64,000 nt of DNA from Bacteroidetes bacterium HGW-Bacteroidetes-16 (GTDB taxonomy: Bacteria; Bacteroidota; Bacteroidia; Bacteroidales; F082), in NCBI GenBank assembly GCA_002840975.1, contig PHDN01000019.1, positions 17,528-81,527 on the forward strand. The letters are read 5' to 3'. Both the position numbers and the translations under genes were made by a program. How positions within the stretch are numbered: the first letter of the stretch is position 1; every line of letters begins with the position of its first letter. This document shows positions 44,275 through 53,073 of the stretch, piece after piece. The notes beneath the pieces were generated by a model, which saw only the letters and a list, made by a program, of their open reading frames with translations, ran no database searches and had not been told where the DNA came from.

Positions 44275-45906
44275 TTACAAAACTGTAAATTTTTGATAAA
44301 ATATTCTATTTCTTGTTGTTACTTCCAAAATATAGATGCCGCCTGATAGATGTTGAATGTTGAGAATAGTATCATCGTGATTCAGTATTTCAATCCGGGC
44401 CATGTTTTCAACTACTTGACCTGCTGTATTTAGAACGCTGCATGAAATGGATTCAGTTCCTGGAACAGAGTTGGATAAAATGATATAATCATGAGCAGGA
44501 TTGGGATATACACTTATCAGTTCATCGTTGGGCAATTCATCAATGTCGGCATAGGGATCGTAACATTCATAAGCTCCAATATCAAAATAGGTATGAAAAG
44601 GACGTTCACGGTTAATAATATCGAACGCAACACCCACTCCGCTGAGGTTAGTTCCGGTATTAACAGCCGGTGAATTGGGTAATAAATCGTACGGGTTGGG
44701 GCTTTGACCGAGGAAGCGTGCAGAACTATTTTCAGGAGTGAAATAATTGGTACTTTTCTGGATGGTGGGTAGAGTTCCGTTGATATAGGCCTGATCTCCT
44801 TCGACCAATAATCGTCCCGGATTGGTGATCAGGTTGTTGCTGAAACTGGCCCTGATCGCTTCATCGTTTGAGTATTTAATTCCATTCGATTTAGGGCTTA
44901 CGATGGTATTGTTGAAAAAGTCGAATGTAGCATTGGGAGTGGTAACTGTTTGACCCACATAAATACCGTGTTTAAAAGCCAATGGATCATCGGGTTTGAA
45001 TGTCCTTCCCGCATTCACTATCAGGTTATTGTACACTTTCATATTGCCCAGGCCAAGAATATCGATCCCATCGCCTTTGCCATCAAATATCTGGTTGTTA
45101 AAGCAATCGCAACTACTTCCACCACCGATTAATATGCCTGACATTTGGTATTGAAATTCTTCGTAGGAGTCGTTTCTGATGGTATTGCCATATACCTGAC
45201 AGTTGCTTTGAGCGGAGCTTACCTGAATGCCGTCCCATCCGGTATTTTCGACGATATTGTTATAGATGCGGGCTCCAATAATCACATGTGGAAACACCGT
45301 GGTGTCTTTTCCATTGCAATTGATGGTTTGTCCCGTGTATTTTGAACTGCCAATATATAAGCCTTCATCGTCAATGTCGTGTAAATAACAGTCGTGCAGC
45401 CAAAAGTTATACATGGTAAATTTATCACGGGTAGAATTAAACAAACAATCGGGTTCCGATTTGGCATAAACTCCGGCAATAGAAGTATTTGCAATTTCTA
45501 CATAGTCAATTTCCACATCAGTGCTAAGTTCGGTAACAGAAATTCCGGTTCCGTTGTCCACCCTAAGCACTTGTATTCCATAGTTAATTTCACCATCGCC
45601 GCTACCCGACAACCTGATAAAGGAGCAATCGGCAATTTTTATCCCATAATAATGGTCCGTTTCAATGATAATTGCACCTCCGCTGTTGATGAAGGTGATG
45701 GGGTTATCCGCTGTTCCATGAATGTTCTTCAAATACAAATAGTCTTTACTACCTCCCTGCAGGCAAACAGTACTACCAGGTTGAAACTGTTGGGGAGTTC
45801 CATCAATAAAAAAAACATCAGCAGCGATGAGGGTATCACATTGAGCCATACCCTTTAAGTAACCTGTGAAAATGACAAGTAAGCCGATGACGAGTAGTTT
45901 TTTCAT
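44275..45906 (-). CDS. Secreted right-handed beta-helix protein with T9SS sorting domain
   Basis: A 543-residue exported protein: signal peptide (about 1-21), an Asn/Gly-rich parallel beta-helix (about 60-400; repeated turns such as NNIVENTGWDGIQVSS and NNQIFDGKGDGIDILG), and a C-terminal Por-type sorting domain (about 465-543; SVYPNPAHDYIILSN, GGIYILEVTTRNRIFYQKF). The last domain directs type IX secretion and attachment to the cell surface. Beta-helix proteins often bind or cleave polysaccharides, so a lyase, epimerase or binding role on the encoded polymer is plausible. The stop of the GT2 upstream overlaps its start by four bases. Confidence 0.85.
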   Translation of the reverse strand: MKKLLVIGLLVIFTGYLKGMAQCDTLIAADVFFIDGTPQQFQPGSTVCLQGGSKDYLYLKNIHGTADNPITFINSGGAIIIETDHYYGIKIADCSFIRLSGSGDGEINYGIQVLRVDNGTGISVTELSTDVEIDYVEIANTSIAGVYAKSEPDCLFNSTRDKFTMYNFWLHDCYLHDIDDEGLYIGSSKYTGQTINCNGKDTTVFPHVIIGARIYNNIVENTGWDGIQVSSAQSNCQVYGNTIRNDSYEEFQYQMSGILIGGGSSCDCFNNQIFDGKGDGIDILGLGNMKVYNNLIVNAGRTFKPDDPLAFKHGIYVGQTVTTPNATFDFFNNTIVSPKSNGIKYSNDEAIRASFSNNLITNPGRLLVEGDQAYINGTLPTIQKSTNYFTPENSSARFLGQSPNPYDLLPNSPAVNTGTNLSGVGVAFDIINRERPFHTYFDIGAYECYDPYADIDELPNDELISVYPNPAHDYIILSNSVPGTESISCSVLNTAGQVVENMARIEILNHDDTILNIQHLSGGIYILEVTTRNRIFYQKFTVL

Positions 45907-47102
45907 GATCCACGTTTTGCTCTTTCCCAGTTAACCGATTGTTGTCCTTTAAAATAGCGGTTGATTCCCAGTATCACTGCATAATTCATGATAAAAAAGT
46001 AATATGGGATAAAGAATATTTTCGATTTTAACTTTCTGTTTTCCAGTGACCATCCTATAAATGCCATGATATAAAACAGGAGCTGAAGATAGAAAAGCCA
46101 GGTATAGATGTTTGAAAAATTGGTCCATCCGGCCAACGCGGCCAAAAAGAAATTAAACACCAAAATAAGTGGCAACGAGAGTGGGGCGATGGTCCATCGC
46201 AGTACCCGGTGTGAAATAAACTGAAAGCTCAACACACCATGTTTGAATGGATTTAATAACGGACTTAACCTGAATATACTCTGGATACCGCCTGCCGCAA
46301 TTCTGATTTTGCGTTTTAGCTCTTCTTTTACATCGGCCGATGCGCTTTCAATGGCGTAGGCTTCGGGGTCGTATTGGATCGTATAGCCATTCATGGCAAT
46401 GCGAAGCGAAATGATAAAGTCATCCAGTAAGGTGTCTTTTTCGACCTCCTGAAACAAATGGGTCCTGATGGCAAACAATTCGCCCGCAGCACCAACAACA
46501 GAATAGAGTTCTGCATCCCACTTTTTAAGAGTAGATTCATATTTCCAATAAATTCCTTCAGAGCCTACGGCCGTATCCGATTCTTTGCTGAAAATCCTTT
46601 TCTCACCTGATACACAGCCTACGTTTGGATTTTTAAACAGGTTAACAATTCTTCTGATCGATTCTTTTCCCAACATGGTATTGCCATCCGAAAAGATAAC
46701 GATGGGCGTTTTTACAAAAGCCATGCCTCTGTTCATGGCGCCAATTTTTCCACCTCTTTTATTTTCATGAAATACCGCTACACCCTGATGTTTGTATTTG
46801 TTAAGAATGTCGGGTGTTCCGTCATCTGAACCATCTGTAACCCATACTTGTTTGACTTTTTCTTTTGGGTAATCAAGACTAAACGAGTTTTCAACCTTGG
46901 CATCTACATAATCCTTTTCATTATAAGCCGCTACAAACAGGGTTACCTCTGGCTCATACGCGGCATTGGAATCTTGCTGACTCTTTTTTCCCGGAATGGC
47001 TCTTTTTATTAAAACCAATCCATAGAGTACAATGCCATATCCGAAATAGGCGTAGAATACGATGAATAACAGTACCCAAAATAAGATTTTAATTGTTTCC
47101 AT
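45903..47102 (-). CDS. GT2 family membrane glycosyltransferase
   Basis: A 399-residue GT2 enzyme with an N-terminal membrane helix (about 5-27), a GT-A domain (about 48-280) and three C-terminal helices (about 300-385). Motifs: VTDGSDDGTPDIL, VIFSDGNTMLG in place of DxD (reads DGN), DDFIISLRIAM for the ED site and a final HRVLRW similar to QxxRW. It likely adds one sugar to the lipid-linked repeat unit at the inner membrane. It is coupled to the beta-helix gene. Confidence 0.88.
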   Translation of the reverse strand: METIKILFWVLLFIVFYAYFGYGIVLYGLVLIKRAIPGKKSQQDSNAAYEPEVTLFVAAYNEKDYVDAKVENSFSLDYPKEKVKQVWVTDGSDDGTPDILNKYKHQGVAVFHENKRGGKIGAMNRGMAFVKTPIVIFSDGNTMLGKESIRRIVNLFKNPNVGCVSGEKRIFSKESDTAVGSEGIYWKYESTLKKWDAELYSVVGAAGELFAIRTHLFQEVEKDTLLDDFIISLRIAMNGYTIQYDPEAYAIESASADVKEELKRKIRIAAGGIQSIFRLSPLLNPFKHGVLSFQFISHRVLRWTIAPLSLPLILVFNFFLAALAGWTNFSNIYTWLFYLQLLFYIMAFIGWSLENRKLKSKIFFIPYYFFIMNYAVILGINRYFKGQQSVNWERAKRGS

Positions 47103-47111
47103 ATCCCTTTT

Positions 47112-47900
47112 TTATTTTTTCCTGGCGGCCATGTTTAAAGCGTCAACATTGTATATTTCAAAATCGCATACCGAAAGCAACTCCATGGTCAGTTTTTCTT
47201 TTCCGCTGTGTATTGATTCCATGACAATGAGCAAATGCGGGTATTTTTGAATAAATCTGGCAGCACCTTTTAATACGTCTACTTCCATACCTTCTACATC
47301 TATTTTGACCAGGATTTTTTTGGAGGGATCGATGTTCATTTCATCTATCAGGCTGTCGAGTGTCACGATCTGAGAATCTTCAAATACAGGATTTGCAATT
47401 TCTTCAGCCGTGATGTGATCGTCAGTTAAATGAGAAGCACCCGTGTTTACAGGATCGAAGGTAAAGTTGGCTGTACGATTGTAATTTCCAAGTGCAAATG
47501 GCATTATTTTTACTTTATCTTGCAAGTGGTTAAGTTCAATGTTTTTGGCTAAAGCCATCAGGTTACTTTTAACCGGTTCGAATGCAAAACCGGTGAGCCC
47601 TTTTCCTGCAAATAAAATGGCATAAGTGCCTATGTTAGCCCCGATATCAAGGAAAACATCATACTCATGCACATGTTGATAGACGAACTTCTTTACTTCC
47701 CATTCGTAAGCAAAATTTCCAAATTGAAAGTCAAGGCTGCCCTTTCTAACAAAGAATTTCCCCAGGCTACTTTTATAATAACTGGATTTACGTGGGGTAC
47801 TTCCGTTAACAACATAAGCAATTGAGTAATATAAGAACCTGAATTCGTTATGTTTGATGAAGTCAAAAAAATATCGCAGGTAAGTAAATAGTTTGTTCAT
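47112..47900 (-). CDS. FkbM family methyltransferase
   Basis: A 262-residue class I methyltransferase of the FkbM type. Key features are VFLDIGANIGTYAILFAG (SAM loop, about 82-99), FEPVKSNLMALAKNI, and KILVKIDVEGMEVDVLKGA (about 195-213). FkbM enzymes methylate sugar or polyketide hydroxyls. Here it most likely decorates the exopolysaccharide. The gap to the neighbouring acyltransferase is 33 bases. Confidence 0.9.
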   Translation of the reverse strand: MNKLFTYLRYFFDFIKHNEFRFLYYSIAYVVNGSTPRKSSYYKSSLGKFFVRKGSLDFQFGNFAYEWEVKKFVYQHVHEYDVFLDIGANIGTYAILFAGKGLTGFAFEPVKSNLMALAKNIELNHLQDKVKIMPFALGNYNRTANFTFDPVNTGASHLTDDHITAEEIANPVFEDSQIVTLDSLIDEMNIDPSKKILVKIDVEGMEVDVLKGAARFIQKYPHLLIVMESIHSGKEKLTMELLSVCDFEIYNVDALNMAARKK

Positions 47901-47933
47901 AGATGATTGGTTATGTGTATTAAGGATAAGAAA

Positions 47934-48554
47934 TTAGTCACTGACCCTTTCCCAAAGTTTAGATGATTGATTATATTGTTTAAGTAATTTGGCAGGATTT
48001 CCACCCACGATAGAGTAGGGCGGTACAGATTTTACTACAACCGATCCGGCAGCCACAATGCTGTGTTTACCGATGGTTACTCCGGCAGTAATAACGGCAT
48101 TGGCGCCAATCCAAACCTCATCTTCCACCACGATTGGTTTAGTCGAAATGGCCTGGTCGCTGATGGGCAGGTTGATATCTTCGTAGCCATGATTTAACCC
48201 GGAAAGCACGATGTTCTGAGCGAACATGATATCGTTACCGATGGTTATCGGGCCTATTAGTGTATTTCCCAGCCCAATCCTGACGCGATCTCCAATCAGC
48301 ACGGCTCCAACACCATTGTTGATGGTAGAAAAATCTTCGATGGTTGAATTATCACCCAATGAAAAATAATTAAACGGCATTACATCCATGCGCACACTGT
48401 GTCGAATGAGCGATCCTCTCCCTTTGTGGTGCTTGAACGGATTAATCAATAGTTTTACCCATAACCGGGGCCTGGCCTGATTTTTAGGTATCAACAAATA
48501 CAGAGCCAGTTTTTTTAGCTTTGGATTTGATTTTATTTTTGAAACGATTTCCAT
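47934..48554 (-). CDS. Hexapeptide-repeat acyltransferase (LbetaH)
   Basis: A 206-residue left-handed beta-helix acyltransferase. Repeats of the [LIV]GxxxxI type run from about 65 to 190 (IGDRVRIGLGNTLIGPITIG; WIGANAVITAGVTIGKHSIV; VVKSVPPYSIVGGNPAK), with the catalytic-type His in SGLNHGYED. It is of the polysaccharide O-acetyltransferase (WcaF/VatD-like) group and probably acetylates a sugar of the repeat unit. Confidence 0.9.
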   Translation of the reverse strand: MEIVSKIKSNPKLKKLALYLLIPKNQARPRLWVKLLINPFKHHKGRGSLIRHSVRMDVMPFNYFSLGDNSTIEDFSTINNGVGAVLIGDRVRIGLGNTLIGPITIGNDIMFAQNIVLSGLNHGYEDINLPISDQAISTKPIVVEDEVWIGANAVITAGVTIGKHSIVAAGSVVVKSVPPYSIVGGNPAKLLKQYNQSSKLWERVSD

Positions 48555-48559
48555 GGTTT

Positions 48560-49765
48560 TTATGCTTTTTCAATCTGTTCAATTCTTTTATAAATCTCAT
48601 TAACATTGGCTTCCCATGTATGTCCACGTGCAAATTTTTCTCTGGCTTTTTCCTTTTCAGGCGAGTTTTCTTTTAGGGCTAAGTCCACCAGTGCGAGATA
48701 ATCTTCTTTAGTGGCAGCCAAATAGGTATATTCTGCAAAAACGCTCATGGCTTCAGTCTTGGTTGCAACCGTTGGTTTGCCCATAGCAAGGTATTCATCT
48801 ATTTTGCGTGGATAATTTCCAATGGTTACTTCGTTCAGCTTTTGTGGGTTTAGCGCCACATCAAAATAATTCAGATAGGCCGGTAGTTCTTCCATTTGCT
48901 TGCTGCCAAGAAAAAATACGTTGGACTGTCGGTGCAATTCACTGGCAGAAAAGGCTTCATCTTCAGGACCAACAAAAACGAAACTATAATCGGGACGGCT
49001 TTTGGCAAGAAATTCAAGCACTTCTATGTCTAACCGAAGGTTAAATAGGACACCAATATAGCCAACAATGGGTTTTTTTAATGCCAATATGGGTTCCATA
49101 TCTATAGGTGGTGTAGCAATCAGTTTCTTGTCGAAAATGCTGACATCACAACCCTGCCCCACATAAAAGGAGTTTGGGTTAAATCGTTGTGCCAATTCAG
49201 CCAGATAAGTTGAGTTGGCAACCACCAGATCGGATTTAGCCATGAGCGCAGCCTCTATTCTGATGCCCTGAGTTTTCCAAAAATCAACGGCGATCATGTT
49301 ATCACGTGTATAATAGACGTATGTTTTTGCTCCAATGTTTTCTTTAAGGTAGAAACTACGAAACATATCGGTATCGTTAAAAACGATTATATCAGTAAAA
49401 ACAAGTCGTTTGATAGCTTTATTGACTTCTTTGGCCAGTCGTTTATTATTGATCTTGTTCAGGATGTCGAATAGCCAATTTGCGGGCAGTTGACTGATGG
49501 ATTCGAGGATGGTTGCGGGGTACAATGTCCAGAAATTGTCTTCCAGTTTCACCAGGTTGGGCTCATCACTTTTCATTCTTTGTACCCTGTTTTGCACGAC
49601 AGAATCATTTTTATCGCGCCACATGGTAAACCTGTCGATGGGATAATTCACATAGAGAACCCGGTTGTTTTTCGCAAATTCATGAGCCAGGTTGATTACG
49701 TTGCTTCCAATTCGGCTGTCCAGCGCAGCAAGGCCAACGACGACAATATCTCTGTTCTTTATCAT
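48560..49765 (-). CDS. GT4-like glycosyltransferase
   Basis: A 401-residue GT-B enzyme with no membrane segment. The N-terminal half (about 5-200) is divergent (VVVGLAALDSRIGSNVINLAHEF). The C-terminal half has the donor-binding pattern of GT4: IVGYIGVLFNLRLD, YSFVFVGPED, LGSKQMEELPAYLNYFDVALNP and KIDEYLAMGKPTVATK, with the E(x7)E-like segment in this last stretch. The sugar is unknown. It starts 12 bases after the next GT4 gene. Confidence 0.85.
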   Translation of the reverse strand: MIKNRDIVVVGLAALDSRIGSNVINLAHEFAKNNRVLYVNYPIDRFTMWRDKNDSVVQNRVQRMKSDEPNLVKLEDNFWTLYPATILESISQLPANWLFDILNKINNKRLAKEVNKAIKRLVFTDIIVFNDTDMFRSFYLKENIGAKTYVYYTRDNMIAVDFWKTQGIRIEAALMAKSDLVVANSTYLAELAQRFNPNSFYVGQGCDVSIFDKKLIATPPIDMEPILALKKPIVGYIGVLFNLRLDIEVLEFLAKSRPDYSFVFVGPEDEAFSASELHRQSNVFFLGSKQMEELPAYLNYFDVALNPQKLNEVTIGNYPRKIDEYLAMGKPTVATKTEAMSVFAEYTYLAATKEDYLALVDLALKENSPEKEKAREKFARGHTWEANVNEIYKRIEQIEKA

Positions 49766-49777
49766 TTTTCAAACTAA

Positions 49778-50932
49778 TTAGTAATGATTATTGTACACTT
49801 CATGGTATAATTTCAATACATCTTCAGCCATGTGCTTCCACGAAAACTTTTCTGCCTGCAGGAGGCCTTTTTTTCTTAAATCATCTCTTAAAATACTGTC
49901 GGACAATAGTTTTTCAATACCTGCCGTAATTTCTTCTGGTTTATATGGATTCACAATATAGGCAGCGTTACCCGAGACTTCGGGCATGGAGGAGGTGTTG
50001 GAGGTAATCACGGGAGTTCCGCACCGCATGGCTTCCAACATCGGTATCCCAAAACTTTCACGCAATGAGGGATACAAGAAAACTTTACACAGATTGTAAA
50101 TAGCAGGTAAATCGGTATTTACAACGTATCCTGTAAGTATAATCCGGTCAATCAACGCCTTGTCACCGATATCGGATAGGATTTTCTCAAGAGATGTTCT
50201 TTCGTAATCCAACATAACGAGACAGAGATCAGGGTCCCTGGTCTTTTTTAAGTAATCAGAAAAGGCTTTTAAAGTACCCGGGGTGTTTTTCTTGGGGTCG
50301 GTATTTCCCAAAAAGAACAGAAATCGGTCGGGTAGGTGGTATTTGGTTTTTACACGTTGGAGTTCATTTTGATTGGTGATAGGAATAAAATGTTCGCTCA
50401 CTCCGTTGTATATGGCAACGAGCCGGTTATCATCATGAGAAATACCAAAGAAATCAGCTATTCGATTTTTTTCAAACCTGGAGACGGTAATGATTTTATC
50501 ACTTTTTTTCACAATGGAGGGCACAACAAACCTTCGGTACATATTGCCTGTTTTCTGGTACCATGTTCCTGATTTCTTGAATAGGCTAATGCTCTCCATG
50601 TAAATAATGTCGTGCAGGGTTACAATCAGTGGAATGTCGGAATGTACAGGAGCAGTATTGCTAGTACAATGCAGTATGTGGCAACCCTCTTGTTTTGCGG
50701 CTATTGGGAGCGCCCATTGTTCCCAGGTGGGGTAGGGCCCTCCTTTTAATTCTACAATCTTGAAATTGGATGTAGCCTTTAAAGTGGCTGTATCTTCGTC
50801 AGGTTTTACAAAAACAACATACTCGTTTTCATGGTCAAGTTTCTGAAGTTCATTAATTAACTCCAGGGCAACCATGTCCATACCATGTTTTTTTGTTCTT
50901 AACAACCGTTGTCCTTCGATCCCTATTTTCAT
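49778..50932 (-). CDS. GT4 family glycosyltransferase
   Basis: A 384-residue GT-B enzyme of family GT4 with typical motifs: IEGQRLLRTKKHGMDMVALELI at the start, LHDIIYM and KIITVSRFEKNRI, FLFFLGNTDPKKNT for the donor domain and LYPSLRESFGIPMLEAMRCGTPVI (about 288-311), which carries the E(x7)E nucleotide-sugar site (ESFGIPMLE). It is often seen as mannosyltransferase-like, but specificity is not readable. Confidence 0.92.
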   Translation of the reverse strand: MKIGIEGQRLLRTKKHGMDMVALELINELQKLDHENEYVVFVKPDEDTATLKATSNFKIVELKGGPYPTWEQWALPIAAKQEGCHILHCTSNTAPVHSDIPLIVTLHDIIYMESISLFKKSGTWYQKTGNMYRRFVVPSIVKKSDKIITVSRFEKNRIADFFGISHDDNRLVAIYNGVSEHFIPITNQNELQRVKTKYHLPDRFLFFLGNTDPKKNTPGTLKAFSDYLKKTRDPDLCLVMLDYERTSLEKILSDIGDKALIDRIILTGYVVNTDLPAIYNLCKVFLYPSLRESFGIPMLEAMRCGTPVITSNTSSMPEVSGNAAYIVNPYKPEEITAGIEKLLSDSILRDDLRKKGLLQAEKFSWKHMAEDVLKLYHEVYNNHY

Positions 50933-50943
50933 TGGTTTTGGTA

Positions 50944-52140
50944 TTATTTTCTTTTCTTTTTAATTTGAAAGGCATTGTACGTGTGCTTTGTGTGAATAAA
51001 GCGTTCGTTAGCCTTGTGCATTCTCAATAATGAACCTACCATCGACATGAAACCAATGGGGAGTGCCCACATGGCATTTAATGTCCTAAAAGTATAAAAT
51101 TTCCCGGGTATGGCGAACGCAAATACTAAAATTAACAAAACGAAGTCAAATGTCCACAATAAATTCCACGGGTAGAAGTTAAATATCCAGCTAATGAAGG
51201 TGAGGAAAAAGAGCAATCCAAGCAACAATATCCTTGGTAACTGCATGTATTGTAGCGATTTAAAAAAGTATTCGTAATTATTTTCACTAACCATCATTTT
51301 AAATGAAGGAAGCAGGTTTTTTCCGAAAAAATGAAATTGAGCAGAAAGCCAACGACGGCGTTGTTTGCCAAAAACCTGGGCATTTTGCACTTTTTCGTCA
51401 TAAACTAGGGCATCGGGGAGGTATTCGATGATCAGTTTTTTCGAAAAAATCCTCATTTCTATTTCCTTATCAAAACCACCCACCACTTCAACCTCTGCAA
51501 TCATCTCTTTAAAAAATGAAAAATCAAAGGCCATGGCACTGCCAATCAAGGTAGAAGAAAAGCCCAGAACGCGTTGTCCGTACCTGAAGATATGGTTGTT
51601 TATTTCCTCACTAATGGCATCCAGAATGGCAAAGTTGGTATTGGTATTTTTGGCTACCCTATGTCCCTGAACAGCAATGAATCCATTGCTGAATGCAGCG
51701 TTAAGTTTTTGTAAAAAGTCGGGAGTCATGAGGTTGTCGGCATCCAGTATGCAGGCAACATCATAATCGCCTGTTAGCTGTTCGAAGGCATATTTCAATG
51801 CCCTGGATTTGGTGCTGATTTCGAAATCCTTTGCCAGCACGATGGCCTTTGTCATTTTTAACAGCTGTATGGTTTCAGGTCGAAACTTATCAGCGATAAC
51901 CACCACATCAAATTTTTCGCTGGGATATTGTTGTTTCAGTGCGTCCGTTACAACTTCCATGATTACTTCATCTTCCTGATATGCAGGTATAAGCACTACA
52001 AACTTTCGTAGTACCTGATCCTTTGCCTTTGGAGGGTTATAGGTGAACAGGCTTGCAAACGAAAAAAGGAGCAGCATCAATATTGTTCCTGTAACGTATA
52101 TAAACAGTACTATTTGAATGATTACCAGAATTGTTCCCAT
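50944..52140 (-). CDS. GT2 processive-type membrane glycosyltransferase (copy A)
   Basis: A 398-residue GT2 enzyme with an N-terminal TM helix (about 5-30) and two or three C-terminal helices (about 285-370). GT-A motifs are VVVIADKFR, ILDADNLMTPDF (DxD), FDKEIEMRI and QRRRWLSAQ (QxxRW). These are the features of cellulose/hyaluronan synthase-like processive enzymes. It is clearly paralogous to the gene at 53073-54314 over its whole length, and each is followed upstream by a soluble GT2 (52144 and 54317), so a two-gene block was duplicated. Confidence 0.9.
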   Translation of the reverse strand: MGTILVIIQIVLFIYVTGTILMLLLFSFASLFTYNPPKAKDQVLRKFVVLIPAYQEDEVIMEVVTDALKQQYPSEKFDVVVIADKFRPETIQLLKMTKAIVLAKDFEISTKSRALKYAFEQLTGDYDVACILDADNLMTPDFLQKLNAAFSNGFIAVQGHRVAKNTNTNFAILDAISEEINNHIFRYGQRVLGFSSTLIGSAMAFDFSFFKEMIAEVEVVGGFDKEIEMRIFSKKLIIEYLPDALVYDEKVQNAQVFGKQRRRWLSAQFHFFGKNLLPSFKMMVSENNYEYFFKSLQYMQLPRILLLGLLFFLTFISWIFNFYPWNLLWTFDFVLLILVFAFAIPGKFYTFRTLNAMWALPIGFMSMVGSLLRMHKANERFIHTKHTYNAFQIKKKRK

Positions 52141-52143
52141 AAA

Positions 52144-53073
52144 TTAAAGGCTTGGATTTTCATGAATTTCTGACGAAAACGCATTTTTGATATTCCAGCC
52201 AATGGCCTGGTAATAAGCTAGAAAAAGTTGAAGTTTACCTTTTATCAGGAATTTGAAAGCATTTTTTGGTATGGCGATCAATAATTGATAGAAAAGGGCA
52301 TAGATAAATTCTTTCCCTTGAATATTTCTTCGTAGGTAAACCAAACGGTTTCTGTTTTGATAATATATTTTCATCACACTTAATCGCCCGGTCGATACTG
52401 ACTCCTTATGCAACACATGAGAGTTGTGTACGTAAAACATTTTGTATCCGGCCTTGCGAATACGAGCGCACCAATCAGCTTCTTCATAATAAAGAAAAAA
52501 AATATACGACATCAGCCCAATCTCCCTAACCACACGCATGGGCACCATCATGGCCGCCCCATGGGTAAAAGGGGTTTCCCTATCCTGATCATATTGTCCT
52601 TTGTCTTTTTCCCAATAACCGATGGCTGCATTCCGCATGGTTACCGGGTTAAAGGGGGTAAATCCGGCAAACTGCAAAGTGTCGGGCTGATAATAGAATT
52701 TTATTTTTGGGCTTACTGCACCAATTCCCTGGTTGTTTTCCAGTTTATCAACCAGAGGTTCAATAAAACCTGCAGGTACCTCGATGTCGTTATTGAGCAA
52801 CATCACATAATCACCTTTTGCCCGCATCAATCCAAAATTATTGCCCGCGGCAAATCCATAATTAATTGGGTTTTTGATGAATACAATATTAGGAAATCGC
52901 TGTTTGATGATGTCGGGGTCGTCTTCGGTAGAATTGTTATCCACTACAATCACTTCAAAGTTTGGGTAAGTAATTTTGTTGAGTGACTCAATCAAGGCAC
53001 AGGTAACTTCCGATTGATTGAAGTTGACCGTGATGATGGATACCAGTGGATAATATTTCCTACTTGCAGCCAT
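52144..53073 (-). CDS. GT2 soluble-type glycosyltransferase (copy A)
   Basis: A 309-residue rhamnosyltransferase-like GT2 enzyme. VSIITVNFNQSEVTCALIESL (about 12-32) opens the GT-A domain. Other motifs are VIVVDNNSTEDD, LLNNDIEVPAGFIEPLV (DxE) and FFLYYEEADWCARIRKAGYKMFYVHNSHVLHKE (about 192-224). Its nearest relative in the window is the gene at 54317-55261. It overlaps the upstream GT2 gene by one base. Confidence 0.9.
   Translation of the reverse strand: MAASRKYYPLVSIITVNFNQSEVTCALIESLNKITYPNFEVIVVDNNSTEDDPDIIKQRFPNIVFIKNPINYGFAAGNNFGLMRAKGDYVMLLNNDIEVPAGFIEPLVDKLENNQGIGAVSPKIKFYYQPDTLQFAGFTPFNPVTMRNAAIGYWEKDKGQYDQDRETPFTHGAAMMVPMRVVREIGLMSYIFFLYYEEADWCARIRKAGYKMFYVHNSHVLHKESVSTGRLSVMKIYYQNRNRLVYLRRNIQGKEFIYALFYQLLIAIPKNAFKFLIKGKLQLFLAYYQAIGWNIKNAFSSEIHENPSL

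Noticed and set aside
45394..45858. 154-codon open frame on the + strand
   Set aside because: It is antisense to the T9SS beta-helix gene and has no recognisable motif or leader.
49490..49777. 95-codon open frame on the + strand
   Set aside because: It is antisense to the GT4-like gene at 48560-49765, with no supporting features.
52408..52986. 192-codon open frame on the + strand
   Set aside because: It lies wholly opposite the GT2 gene at 52144-53073, which has clear family motifs. The + strand translation is rich in His, Phe and Ile without any recognisable pattern.
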